A stretch of 64,000 bases of DNA from Lichenicola sp964247725. Its GTDB lineage: Bacteria > Pseudomonadota > Alphaproteobacteria > Acetobacterales > Acetobacteraceae. The position numbers were made by a program, and so were the translations under genes. The stretch lies in contig CAXTVM010000001.1 of assembly GCA_964247725.1 (NCBI GenBank), positions 62,001 through 126,000 of the forward strand, given 5' to 3'. The notes under the pieces are model-generated. The model worked only from the letters and a program-made list of their open reading frames with translations, was not told where the DNA came from and did not search any database. Below, piece after piece: positions 1 through 8,760 of this stretch; positions within the stretch are counted from its first letter, which is position 1; each line of letters begins with the position of its first letter.

Positions 1-622
1 GGTAGACCGGCAGCTTGCGAGCGAGGCCGTAGTTGAAGGTGGCGCGGGCGAAGCCGGTGATGGAGTGCTTGGTGTTGTGGATGCCCAGGGCCACGCCCGG
101 GCCCTTGAAGTCGTGCACCTCAAGCTCCATCGGCGTGCCGCCGTCAGCCGGCTGGTAGGTGAGCGTAACGCGGCCGGGGCCGGGGATCTTGGTCTCGGCG
201 GCGCGGTAGATGTCGCCGTAGGCATGGCGGCCGATGACGATCGGCTGAGTCCAGTGCGGCACCAGGCGCGGCACGTTCGAGCAGATGATCGGCTCGCGGA
301 AGATGGTGCCGTCCAGGATGTTGCGGATGGTGCCGTTCGGGCTGCGCCACATCTTCTTCAGGCCGAACTCGGTGACCCGGGACTCGTCCGGGGTGATGGT
401 CGCGCACTTCACGCCGACGCCGTAGTTGCGGATCGCATGCGCGGAATCGATGGTGACCTGGTCGTCGGTCTGGTCGCGATGCTCGATGCCGAGGTCGTAG
501 TACTTCAGGTCGATGTCGAGGTAGGGAAGAATCAGCTTCTCCTTGATGAAGCTCCAGATGATGCGTGTCATCTCGTCGCCGTCGAGCTCGACGACGGGCT
601 CCTTCACCTTGATCTTGGCCAT
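1..622 (-). CDS. icd: NADP-dependent isocitrate dehydrogenase, dimeric type (5' part; 3' end outside window)
   Basis: Oxidative decarboxylation of isocitrate to 2-oxoglutarate in the cytosolic TCA cycle. The frame starts at the ATG at 622 (MAKIKVKEPVVELDGDEMTR) and runs open for about 207 codons off the left edge. It carries the substrate-binding stretch SPNGTIRNILDGTIFREPI and NTKHSITGFARATFNYGL, both typical of the eukaryote-like homodimeric NADP enzyme (about 405 aa), so roughly half of the gene is present. It lies downstream of recA on the same strand but is separated by 359 bp and a hairpin, so it probably has its own promoter. A Fur-box-like dyad lies about 110 bp upstream of the start. 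Confidence 0.95.
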   Translation of the reverse strand, partial: MAKIKVKEPVVELDGDEMTRIIWSFIKEKLILPYLDIDLKYYDLGIEHRDQTDDQVTIDSAHAIRNYGVGVKCATITPDESRVTEFGLKKMWRSPNGTIRNILDGTIFREPIICSNVPRLVPHWTQPIVIGRHAYGDIYRAAETKIPGPGRVTLTYQPADGGTPMELEVHDFKGPGVALGIHNTKHSITGFARATFNYGLARKLPVY

Positions 623-951
623 TCGTGGGTTCCGTTCCGGCTGGGCCCGGGAGGGCCTGCGCTGCTACAGGTCGTGCGACCGTTGAAATCGCACCTGCCG
701 CGCCACCGGGCAAGCCACCCGCCGGACGTCACTTGCGAATCACTCTCATTCGTTGTTGGATGGCGTGAGAATTGGAGCGCAAGTCGATGCAGCGTCATCT
801 TTCGGGGGGACCCACCATCATCGCCGCCCTGCTGGCCGCAGATCGCTCGCTACCACTGGCGACCCCAGACCGGGACGCGGCCGAAGCCCCGGCGCGGGAC
901 GTGCTGTGCCTGCTGGCTGGACTGGGCCGGGATGTGCCCCGGCTGTCCGAA
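623..951. other. icd-recA intergenic region
   Basis: This gap between the icd start and the recA terminator must hold the icd promoter. On the plus strand a short frame starts at ATG 787 (MQRHLSGGPTIIAALLAADR) and ends at 966. I recognise no family for it. Its start has no clear Shine-Dalgarno sequence, although a Fur-box-like site lies about 40 bp upstream. It may be a small protein or chance. Confidence 0.3.
734..748. promoter_or_regulatory. Candidate Fur box (7-1-7 dyad)
   Basis: TGCGAATCACTCTCA resembles the TGAGAATnATTCTCA Fur consensus as a 7-1-7 inverted repeat; five of seven positions pair between the arms. It lies between icd (leftward) and a tiny rightward ORF and could act on either. 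It was identified by eye only. Confidence 0.3.
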
Positions 952-977
952 CCGCCGCGTCCGTGAGGGCGCGGCGG
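952..977 (-). terminator. Hairpin downstream of recA
   Basis: A perfect 8-bp GC stem (CCGCCGCG/CGCGGCGG) with a 10-nt loop begins five bases after the recA stop codon. No U-tract follows, so termination may be weak or factor-assisted. Confidence 0.5.
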
Positions 978-981
978 CTGT

Positions 982-2019
<1,038 letters not shown>

Positions 2020-2119
2020 GTATGCTCCTTGCGACGCATGACCGCGCCCGGTCGACCGTCCGCGCACCCTAACCTAACCGGCTCGACAGAGGCAGGGGCG
2101 TTCGGATCACGTGACACCC

Positions 2120-2134
2120 GAACAAATAGGGCAC
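2120..2134 (-). promoter_or_regulatory. Candidate alphaproteobacterial LexA/SOS box of recA
   Basis: Read on the minus strand the site is GTGC-N7-GTTC, one mismatch from the alphaproteobacterial direct repeat GTTC-N7-GTTC. It lies about 100 bp upstream of the recA start, in the only gap before the neighbouring flhB. Two CACGTG hexamers (2108-2113 and 2132-2137) flank it. Confidence 0.35.
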
Positions 2135-2211
2135 GTGAGATGCCGGCACCAGCATCGCTCCGGACGATATTCTCGAGCCATGTTCTCGAACGGTGACGGA
2201 CCTACCCGGGC

Positions 2212-3291
2212 TCAGCGCATCGGCGGCGGCCCCGGCGGCGGGCGCTTCAGCCGCCAGACATAGGCGATGATGCCGGCGACGGCCTGGAAATGCTCGCGCG
2301 GGATCTCGCCGTCGAGCGGCACCATGTAGAGTGCGCGTGCCAGCGGCGGGTTGGCCACCAGCGGCACCTTGTTGTCCAGCGCCATCTCACGGATTCGCGC
2401 CGCCAGCTCGTCCATGCCCTTGGCGACCACCTTGGGCGCCCCTTTGCCGCCGCTCTCGTAGGCGAGCGCTATGGCGTAATGGGTCGGGTTGGTGATCACC
2501 ACCGTCGCCCGGGGGATCGCATCCATCATCCGGCGGCGGGCGCGCTGCCGGCGCAACTGCCGGATCCGGCCCTTCACGTGCGGATCGCCCTCGGTCTGCC
2601 GGTGCTCGTCGCGCAGCTCCTGCCGGCTCATCCTCAGCTTGGCCATGTGCCGGTAGCGCACCCAGGCTACGTCCAGCACCGCGATCGCCGCCTGCACCGC
2701 GAGCAGCAGCAGCACCGAGTTCAGCACCAGCCGCGCGGTGCGGGCGGCGAGCACGTCGGCACTCCACTGCGTCGAGCCGAGGAACACCGGCCACAGGCCC
2801 TGCAGCACGTGCCGCAGGGCGAGCGCGAAGGCGGCGAGCTTGACCAGCGCCTTCAGCGCCTCGATCAGGTTGTCGCCGCCGAGGATGCGCTTCAGCCCCC
2901 GCATCGGGCTGAGCCGGCCGGGCTGCGGCATCAGTCCGGCCGGCCGCAGCAGGAAGCCGGTTTGCAGCAGCGTGATGCCGACCAGCCCGACCAGCGCCGC
3001 CAATACCGGGGGTGCTGCCAGCCCGATGCCGAGCAGGGCCGCCTCGCGCACCGCCGCCAGGCCGCCGGCGCTGAGGTCGATGCCGCCCGCCGCCTCCATC
3101 AGCCGCTGCATCTGCGCCGTGAAGTGCCGCATCTGCGACGGCGCCGTCATCGCCAGAGCCAGGATCGCGAAGCCGACCGCGGTCAGCGACTGCAGCTCGC
3201 GCGAGATCGCCACCTGGCCTTCCTCGCGCGCGGCCTCCAGCCGCCTGGGCGAGGCGGCCTCTGTCCGGTCCTCCTTCTCGGCGCCGGCCAT
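2212..3291 (-). CDS. flhB: Flagellar export switch protein FlhB
   Basis: Inner-membrane component of the flagellar type III export gate that switches substrate class from rod/hook to filament. The 359-aa product begins with the usual EDRTEAASPRRLEAAREEGQ segment. It then has four hydrophobic stretches (about residues 34-52, 86-118, 143-171 and 186-212), the basic linker MSRQELRDEHRQTEGDP and the autocleavage motif NPTH at residues 268-271, so it should self-process. It is the last gene of the leftward flgB-flgC-fliE-fliQ-fliR-flhB run, six bases after fliR. Confidence 0.98.
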   Translation of the reverse strand: MAGAEKEDRTEAASPRRLEAAREEGQVAISRELQSLTAVGFAILALAMTAPSQMRHFTAQMQRLMEAAGGIDLSAGGLAAVREAALLGIGLAAPPVLAALVGLVGITLLQTGFLLRPAGLMPQPGRLSPMRGLKRILGGDNLIEALKALVKLAAFALALRHVLQGLWPVFLGSTQWSADVLAARTARLVLNSVLLLLAVQAAIAVLDVAWVRYRHMAKLRMSRQELRDEHRQTEGDPHVKGRIRQLRRQRARRRMMDAIPRATVVITNPTHYAIALAYESGGKGAPKVVAKGMDELAARIREMALDNKVPLVANPPLARALYMVPLDGEIPREHFQAVAGIIAYVWRLKRPPPGPPPMR

Positions 3292-3297
3292 GCCCGC

Positions 3298-4071
3298 TTA
3301 CAGCCCCGGCAGGGTCGCGAACTGCGCGGAGACGGCGCCCAGCCAGACGTCGAGGACCTGCTTCAGCACCAGGCCGAACACCAGCAGCCCGCCCAGCACC
3401 TGGCCGGGCAGCGCCATCGAATAGACCTGCAGCGACGGCACCAGCCTGGCCAGCAGGCCGAGCATGACCTGCCAGACCAGGGCCGCGATCACCAACGGCG
3501 CCGCCAGCTGCAGCGCCAGCGCGAAGCAGGCGCCGGTCGCCTGCGCCACGCCGTCCGCCGCGTCCCCCATCGGCAGCCAGACGCCGGGCCGGAACAGGCG
3601 GTAGCTGCCGGAGAGGGCCGCCAGCGGCATCGCGTAGAGGCCCGACGACAGGATCAGCACCGGCCCGGCCAGGGCCAGCAGGCGGCTGGTGCCGCTGGTC
3701 TGCGATCCGAGCATCGGGTCCTGCTGCAGCACGCTCGACAGGCCGATCTGGGTCGCAGCGATCTGGCCCGCAATCGGCAGCGCCAGCGCGATCAGCCGCG
3801 CCAGCCAGCCCATCAGCAGGCCGCAGAGCAGCTCGCCGCCGACCATCGCCAGCAGGCGCAGCGGCTGCCCGTCCGCGGGCGGGATCAAGTTTGCCACCCC
3901 CGGCAGCACCAGCACGGTGATGCCGACCGCGATTCCGGCCCGCACCACCATCGGCGTGTCGGTCTCGCCCAGCCCGGGCAGCACCATCACCGCCGCACTC
4001 ACCCGCGCCAGCACCACCGCGAAGGCGAAGGCCCAGGCCGGCAGCTGCGCCAGCAGCGGATCGAGCGGCAT
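3298..4071 (-). CDS. fliR: Flagellar biosynthesis protein FliR
   Basis: Polytopic inner-membrane subunit of the FliPQR export gate. The 257-aa length and the hydrophobic pattern fit the family. Motif-like features include ARVSAAVMVLPGLG near the N-terminus, GELLCGLLMGWLARLI near residue 80 and the late YSMALPGQVLGGLLVFGLVL helix. It sits between fliQ and flhB in the usual alphaproteobacterial order and is almost certainly co-transcribed with them. Confidence 0.97.
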   Translation of the reverse strand: MPLDPLLAQLPAWAFAFAVVLARVSAAVMVLPGLGETDTPMVVRAGIAVGITVLVLPGVANLIPPADGQPLRLLAMVGGELLCGLLMGWLARLIALALPIAGQIAATQIGLSSVLQQDPMLGSQTSGTSRLLALAGPVLILSSGLYAMPLAALSGSYRLFRPGVWLPMGDAADGVAQATGACFALALQLAAPLVIAALVWQVMLGLLARLVPSLQVYSMALPGQVLGGLLVFGLVLKQVLDVWLGAVSAQFATLPGL

Positions 4072-4099
4072 CAGCGCGAGCCGCCGGGAGGATAATGCC

Positions 4100-4372
4100 T
4101 CACTGGCCGCCCGATGCGATCAGGCGGTCGAACAGCATGTGCGTATAGTCGGTCAGCGTCGAGAACATGAACGGCCCGGCGACAGTGAGCGCCACGCCCA
4201 GCGCCAGCAGCTTGGGCACGAACGCGAGCGTGGTCTCGTTGAGCTGCGTGACCGCCTGGATTAGCGAGACGATCAGGCCGACCACCAGCGCCGCCAGCAG
4301 CGCCGGCGCCGACAGCTTCAGCACCACCATGAACATGTCGCGCAGGATCAGCGCCACATCACCTTCCTGCAT
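4100..4372 (-). CDS. fliQ: Flagellar biosynthesis protein FliQ
   Basis: Small two-helix membrane subunit of the flagellar export gate. At 90 aa it matches the family length. The first hydrophobic hairpin (residues about 14-40) is followed by the hallmark SLIQAVTQLNETTLAFVPKL and a second membrane segment ending in GPFMFSTLTDY. It lies 28 bp upstream of fliR in the leftward export/rod operon. Confidence 0.97.
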   Translation of the reverse strand: MQEGDVALILRDMFMVVLKLSAPALLAALVVGLIVSLIQAVTQLNETTLAFVPKLLALGVALTVAGPFMFSTLTDYTHMLFDRLIASGGQ

Positions 4373-4427
4373 CGAACCCCTCCTGGGCCGGCAACGGGTC
4401 CCGGGCGGGCCCGGCTCCGTTACGTAA

Positions 4428-4769
4428 TCAGATCGACATCTTCATGATGTCCTGGTAGGCCTGCACCACCCGGTCGCGGATCGCGGTCGTCGACTGCAGG
4501 GCGAGCTGCGCCTTCGACACCGCCATCACCACCTGGGTCAGGTTGCCCTCGCCGGAGATGCCTTTCGCCGCGGCCGCGTCGGCGGCGTGGCCGCTCTGCA
4601 CGACGCCCTGCAGCGCCTGCTCCAAGGTGGCGCCGAAACCGCCGCCGGATGCCACGTCCGTCCCGAAGCCATCACCGCCGGCGATGCCGCCAGCGCCGCC
4701 GCTCCCCTGCACCTGCGCATAGGCACTGGCCGCGGCCGACGGGCTGGCGAGGATGCGGCCGTCGTTCAT
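4428..4769 (-). CDS. fliE: Flagellar hook-basal body protein FliE
   Basis: Periplasmic adaptor joining the MS ring/export gate to the proximal rod. The product is 113 aa. A low-complexity Gly/Ala-rich N-terminal half is followed by the conserved C-terminus (EGNLTQVVMAVSKAQLALQS, then AIRDRVVQAYQDIMKMSI). The start MNDGRILAS at 4769 overlaps the flgC stop as ATGA, indicating translational coupling. A much longer frame reading through flgC is open only by chance. Confidence 0.95.
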   Translation of the reverse strand: MNDGRILASPSAAASAYAQVQGSGGAGGIAGGDGFGTDVASGGGFGATLEQALQGVVQSGHAADAAAAKGISGEGNLTQVVMAVSKAQLALQSTTAIRDRVVQAYQDIMKMSI

Positions 4770-5173
4770 TTGAGCAGGTCGATCGCGCGGGTCATCATCG
4801 ACCGCGTGGTCTGCATGACACTGAGGTTGGCGCTGTAGGAGCGCTCGGCCTCGCGCATGTCCATCATCTCGACGAAGCTGCTGACGTTCGGCGTCTTCAC
4901 GTAGCCGGTGGCGTCGGCGGCCGGATGCGAGGGATCGTAGCGCGTCTGGAACGCGCTCATGTCGTGGCCGACCTCCTTGACCGAGACCTCCGGCGTCCCG
5001 GACTGATGGTCGACCGTTTCGGCGAAGGTGATGGTCTTGCGCCGATAGGGGTCGGCGCCGGGTGTGGAGCCGGTGGTGTCGGCGTTGGCGAGGTTCTCGG
5101 CGATCACGCGCAGCCGCATGCTCTGGGCGTCCATGCCCGAGGCCGAGATGTCCAGGGACTTCGAGATGTCCAT
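4766..5173 (-). CDS. flgC: Flagellar proximal rod protein FlgC
   Basis: Rod subunit exported through the flagellar type III apparatus. The 135-aa product has the N-terminal rod signature SGMDAQSMRLRVIAENLANA with the following DTTGSTPGADPYRRK, and a C-terminal amphipathic helix (EMMDMREAERSYSANLSVMQ). It lies between flgB and fliE, the standard order, and overlaps fliE by 4 bp. Confidence 0.97.
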   Translation of the reverse strand: MDISKSLDISASGMDAQSMRLRVIAENLANADTTGSTPGADPYRRKTITFAETVDHQSGTPEVSVKEVGHDMSAFQTRYDPSHPAADATGYVKTPNVSSFVEMMDMREAERSYSANLSVMQTTRSMMTRAIDLLK

Positions 5174-5208
5174 CGGCTAGGACGCCGCGTGCGTGACGGG
5201 GACCATGG

Positions 5209-5589
5209 TCAGCCCTTGCCCAGCGCCGTCGCGTACATGCTGGCGTACTTGCCATAGAGGCTGGTCACCAGGCGCTGCTGCGTGTCGGTGTCGGCGACCT
5301 TGGTCATCTGCTCGTCGAGGGAGACGGCGTTGCCGTCGATCGAGCGCTGCCGCGGCCGCATCGTCACCGTGCCCGCGGTCTCGGTGGAGTTGCCGGCAAG
5401 ATGCATCGGGTTGGTCTGCACCGGCTCGACCTGGAGCGCCAAGGTCTTGCCGAACGGCTGCTCGTCGCGCGGCACGAAGCCGGGAGTGTCGGAGTTGGCG
5501 ATGTTGCGGGCGAGCACGCGCTGGCGGTCGTCCAGCCAGCCGAGGCGGCTCGCGGCCAGGCCCAGTATGTCGGTCTGATCGGCACCCAT
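5209..5589 (-). CDS. flgB: Flagellar proximal rod protein FlgB
   Basis: Rod subunit and first gene of the leftward export/rod operon. The 126-aa product starts at 5589 (MGADQTDILGLAASRLGWLD), with GGAG about ten bases upstream. It has the rod-family N-motif QRVLARNIANSDTPGFVPRD and the C-terminal helix LVTSLYGKYASMYATALGKG. The frame stays open far upstream through a palindromic repeat, but those codons look nothing like FlgB. The operon promoter must lie between 5590 and the repeat, or inside it. Confidence 0.95.
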   Translation of the reverse strand: MGADQTDILGLAASRLGWLDDRQRVLARNIANSDTPGFVPRDEQPFGKTLALQVEPVQTNPMHLAGNSTETAGTVTMRPRQRSIDGNAVSLDEQMTKVADTDTQQRLVTSLYGKYASMYATALGKG

Positions 5590-5664
5590 GTCGGAAGCTC
5601 CGCCCGGCGGCACTGCGGGATCATTCTCGGCCAGACTATGCCCGGTGGAAGTTACCAGCCGGTT

Positions 5665-5822
5665 AAGAAGGCCAGGGCGCTGCCCTGGACTTGTTGGGGC
5701 CGCGGGCCCCAAACCCCTACTTGTAAGGAGATGGTCCCTGCATGATGGTACCTGTTTAACGAATCGGGCCCTGGGGCCCGGGGGCCCAGTGGGGTCCAGG
5801 GGCAAAGCCCCTGGTCTTCCTT
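5665..5822. repeat. Palindromic intergenic repeat, copy A (158 bp)
   Basis: The ends are AAGAAGGCC and GGTCTTCCTT. Each arm folds on itself (CCAGGGCGCTGCCCTGG on the left; CCAGGGGCAAAGCCCCTGG on the right), and the two arms pair as a long imperfect palindrome. The unpaired centre has the conserved oriented core TAAGGAGATGG...TTTAACGAATC. This copy lies between the divergent starts of flgB and fliO and is the only one not next to a gene 3' end. Confidence 0.9.
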
Positions 5823-5910
5823 CGTAATAAGCACCCCTCGCCGCTTGACGATTCATTAAGCAAGACGCGGCGATGATGCGCGCACGGAAACCGGCAAAAG
5901 GCCGCGCGAC

Positions 5911-6177
5911 ATGCCCCTCCCCGATCTGCTGAGCGCCCTTGGCGCGCTGGCCCTCGTCCTCGGCCTGATCGCCCTGCTGCGATATGGCGCCCGCTTCGTC
6001 GGGCCCGGCCGGCCGGGCCAGGCGTCCGCATCCCTGCAGGTCATCGGCCGCCTCGGGCTCGACAACCGACGACGCCTCCAGCTGATCAGGACCGAGGCCG
6101 GTCAGGTCCTGGTGCTGACAGGGGGTGCCAGCGACGTCATGCTGGCCTGGCCGCCGCAGGCCGCGGGGTCGCCATGA
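5911..6177 (+). CDS. fliO: Flagellar biosynthesis protein FliO
   Basis: Small bitopic membrane protein that stabilises FliP during export-gate assembly. The 88-aa product has one N-terminal transmembrane helix (LLSALGALALVLGLIALLRY). A cytoplasmic FliO-type domain follows, with LQVIGRLGLDNRRRLQLIRT and VLVLTGGASDVML. It overlaps fliP by an ATGA. It is short but in the range of alphaproteobacterial FliO. The assignment rests on size, topology and position before fliP. Confidence 0.85.
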   Translation: MPLPDLLSALGALALVLGLIALLRYGARFVGPGRPGQASASLQVIGRLGLDNRRRLQLIRTEAGQVLVLTGGASDVMLAWPPQAAGSP

Positions 6178-6923
6178 TCGGCCGCCGCACCGCGCTTGCG
6201 GCCCTCTCGATCCTGGCGCTGCTGCTGCTGCCGGTCGCCGCCCATGCGCAGGCGGTCAGCATCGACCTCGGCCACGCCGGCGAGGCCGGGGCCACCGGCC
6301 GGCTGGTGCAGCTGACTGCGCTGGTCACGCTGCTGTCGCTGGCGCCGAGCCTGCTGGTGATGGTGACCGCCTTCACCCGCATCGTCATCGTGCTGTCGCT
6401 GCTGCGCAGCGCCATCGCCGCGCAGGGGACGCCCCCCAACACGGTGCTGATCGGCCTGGCCCTGTTCCTGACCTTCTTCGTCATGCAGCCGGTGCTGATG
6501 CAGTCCTGGACCGCCGGGATCGTGCCGCTGATGGACGGGCGGATCACGGAGATGGACGGGCTGCGGGCGGCGGCGGAGCCGTTCCGGCACTTCATGGTGA
6601 CCAACGTCCGGCCGCCGGACCTGCGGCTGTTCCTCGACATCGCCCACCTGCCCGCACCGCCGACACCTGCGGACACGCCATGGCGCGCGCTGGTGCCGGC
6701 CTTCATGATCGGCGAGCTGCGGCGCGGCTTCGAGATGGGCTTCCTGCTCTACCTGCCGTTCCTGATCATCGACATCGTGGTCTCAAGCGTGCTGATGAGC
6801 CTCGGCATGATGATGCTGCCGCCGAGCTCGATCTCGCTGCCGTTCAAGCTGATCTTCTTCGTCATGGTCGATGGCTGGCACCTGGTCGCGGGCAGCCTGG
6901 TGCAGAGCTTCGCCCCCACCTAG
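6174..6923 (+). CDS. fliP: Flagellar export-gate protein FliP
   Basis: Core pore-forming subunit of the FliPQR export gate. The 249-aa product has a cleavable signal peptide (LSILALLLLPVAAHAQ). The family signatures are TAFTRIVIVLSLLRSAIA, PPNTVLIGLALFLTFFVM, then AFMIGELRRGFEMGFLLYLP and the C-terminal SLGMMMLPPSSISLPFKLIF. Expression is coupled to fliO by a 4-bp overlap. Its 3' end overlaps by four bases the tail of a decayed GST gene on the other strand. Confidence 0.98.
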   Translation: MIGRRTALAALSILALLLLPVAAHAQAVSIDLGHAGEAGATGRLVQLTALVTLLSLAPSLLVMVTAFTRIVIVLSLLRSAIAAQGTPPNTVLIGLALFLTFFVMQPVLMQSWTAGIVPLMDGRITEMDGLRAAAEPFRHFMVTNVRPPDLRLFLDIAHLPAPPTPADTPWRALVPAFMIGELRRGFEMGFLLYLPFLIIDIVVSSVLMSLGMMMLPPSSISLPFKLIFFVMVDGWHLVAGSLVQSFAPT

Positions 6924-7582
6924 ACCTTCTGGTTGAAGAGGATGCGGCGCTCCTCGTCGGTGGCGGCGCGGTCCGGCGGAGTTCCGGACCGAAGTCGACG
7001 CCGCGCCGGACCGCCGGACGCCGCTTGATCGCGCTGCGCCAGCGGACGACGTTCGGGAACGGGTCGAGCGACTGGCCCAACGGCCGCGCGATCAGCACCG
7101 AGGGCCAGGCCGCCATGTCGGCGATCGCATAGTCGCCGAGGATGTGGTCGCGCCCCTCCCAGGCGCCGGTCCAGCACGCCTACTCGGCCGCGTAGCGCTC
7201 GTGCGAACAGGGATGCTCGCCCTGCGCGTAGTTGACGAAGTGGCTGCGCAGGCCGGTCATCGGCCCGAGGTTGGCCATCTGCCAGACAGCCACTCCATCA
7301 GCGCCACGCGGCCCCTGCTGTCGGTCGGCGCGAACCGGCCGGAGCGATCGGCCAGATGGAGCAGGACGGCGCCGGACTCGAACACCGACAGCGGCCCGCC
7401 GGCCGCGTCATGGTCCAAGATCGCCGGCATGCGACCGTTCGGGCTGATCGCCAGGAAGGACGGGGCCTGTTGCGCACCCCGGCCGATGTCGACCGGGAGC
7501 ATGCGGTACGGGAGCCCGGTCTCCTTCAGCATGATGGCCACCTTCCAGCCGTTCGGGGTCGGCCAGTACCAGTATCGGCTCC
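6920..7582 (-). pseudogene. Decayed glutathione S-transferase (YfcG/Ure2-like)
   Basis: GST homology is spread over at least three frames. The thioredoxin-fold part reads YWPTPNGWKVAIMLKETGLP and later FLAISPNGRMPAILD and ESGAVLLHLADRSGRF (about 7572-7270). In a second frame come NLGPMTGLRSHFVNYAQGEH, an in-frame stop near 7180, then HILGDYAIADMAAWPSVLI. A third frame ends ERRILFNQKV at 6920. Frameshifts, the internal stop and a missing segment between helices make a working protein impossible. It directly follows a decayed CoA-transferase on the same strand. Confidence 0.85.
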
Positions 7583-7594
7583 GGCCGCCCGATC

Positions 7595-7896
7595 GCGCCC
7601 GAAGCAGCCAACGCGTCGAGCTCCATGCGGTCGAGGCCGGCCTCCAGGAGCACGACCTCGGCGTGCTCGCCATAGCCAGGCGCAGGTCCAGCACGACCAA
7701 GCGCTTGTTGCGGTTGTTCAGGAACGACGCCGACATCCCGCCACGCGGGTTGGCACCGGCGCGGGTATGGTCGCCGCCGCTCGGTTTTCCGCCTTGATCA
7801 CGTCGGCGCCCTGGTCACCCAGCATCATGGTGGCGATCGGGCCCGAGATCATCGCGGTGAGGTCGACCACCCGGATGCCGCAAGCGCGTCGTCCAT
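7595..7896 (-). pseudogene. Remnant of CaiB/BaiF-family (class III) CoA-transferase
   Basis: Only the two ends of a roughly 400-aa family remain. The N-terminus reads GIRVVDLTAMISGPIATMML then GDQGADVIKAE, and after a frame change SASFLNNRNKRLVVLDLR. This jumps directly to the C-terminal signature GYGEHAEVVLLEAGLDRMEL. A one-base loss right after the original start (ATG at 7896, MDDAL) also breaks the frame. The catalytic Asp region and some 300 residues are deleted. Confidence 0.85.
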
Positions 7897-8343
7897 GCCG
7901 TTGGAAGCTGTAGGCTGCATTGTCGACCTCCTCGGCCAAGGGCGTCGTCCACCGCCGGTGGCGACAACCCGGCGGCCGGGAAAGGCTTGGCCGCATCGCG
8001 CAAAGGTGAGGCTGGAACGGCACCCGGGACGCTCCTGTTCGACGTGACGCTGAAGAGCAGGATGTTAGGATATGGTCCCGTTGCGGCTGCGTCCCGACAT
8101 GCTCCGGACACCACCCGGCACCTCGGCCTCATTCCGGACATGGCCGCCGTTCGGGAAGACGAGAAGTGCCTGCTCGTCGCCGAGGAGGGCGCGCCTGGCG
8201 TCTGATCGGCGATGGCGCCGCCACTACGGCGGCGCGTGCCCTGCCGGCCGTGTGGTCTGCTCGAACACATATCCCGCCCCGTCGGCAACCACCGCCGGTG
8301 CTCGCGCGTGTCCCTTAGGAACTGCCATGATGGAGAAACGCCG
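7897..8343. other. Gap without a supported gene
   Basis: This is the upstream region of the dead CoA-transferase; a GAGGAGG ribosome-binding site still precedes its old start. Short frames exist on both strands but show no recognisable family, codon bias or paired start signal. Nothing else was seen. Confidence 0.5.
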
Positions 8344-8526
8344 ATGACCGACAAGCACATCTCTCGGGCCGATGAGGCCAAGAATCTTGCCAACGAAGCC
8401 ATCGAGGCGATCCAGCAGGACGATGCGGACGAGGGCAAGTTCCTCGCTGACGCCGCCCGGGCGCTGGACAAGGACGCGGCGGCCGAGGTGCTTGCAGGCA
8501 AGCACGACCCGGAAACCGCCCGATGA
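8344..8526 (+). CDS. Small hypothetical protein (60 aa)
   Basis: A short acidic protein (MTDKHISRADEAKNLANEAI...) predicted to be entirely helical and rich in Ala, Asp and Glu. A TGGAGAA purine run lies just upstream of ATG 8344. It overlaps the next small frame by ATGA, suggesting a co-translated pair. I recognise no family. The coupled start and ordinary codon use favour a real gene over chance. Confidence 0.55.
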   Translation: MTDKHISRADEAKNLANEAIEAIQQDDADEGKFLADAARALDKDAAAEVLAGKHDPETAR

Positions 8527-8711
8527 AGCAGGACCACACCGAGGACAGCATCGACCATACCGACGGCCAGCAGAATACCGGCAACCATAAGAGACCGCAG
8601 GCGCCGGATGCAAACGGCGCCGACAAGCTTGGTGGAACCCGAGCCGGTGCCGAGAACGTCGAGTCGGCGGCAGACGCAGCCGCGGCCGACAGGTCGCACG
8701 ACGCCGCCTAG
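8523..8711 (+). CDS. Small hydrophilic hypothetical protein (62 aa)
   Basis: The start overlaps the stop of the preceding small gene (ATGA). The product (MKQDHTEDSIDHTDGQQNTG...) is very polar, low-complexity, probably disordered and has no membrane segment. It ends 50 bp before the convergent speE stop. Function unknown; expression as a second cistron is inferred only from the overlap. Confidence 0.5.
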   Translation: MKQDHTEDSIDHTDGQQNTGNHKRPQAPDANGADKLGGTRAGAENVESAADAAAADRSHDAA

Positions 8712-8760
8712 CCGGCGTTCACGCTGAACGCTCAGCTGGAGCCATCAATCCGATCGGACT

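Noticed and set aside
2108..2137. Paired CACGTG hexamers near recA
   Set aside because: Two palindromic hexamers 24 bp apart can occur by chance; no known alphaproteobacterial regulator of recA uses this word.
2290..4095. 601-codon open frame on the plus strand
   Set aside because: It lies antisense to flhB and fliR and encodes Arg/Gln/His-rich sequence with no domain; it reflects high GC, not a gene.
5665..5822. Repeat copy A considered as an insertion-sequence end or complete IS
   Set aside because: No transposase frame, no target-site duplication visible, and the same unit recurs without coding capacity elsewhere.
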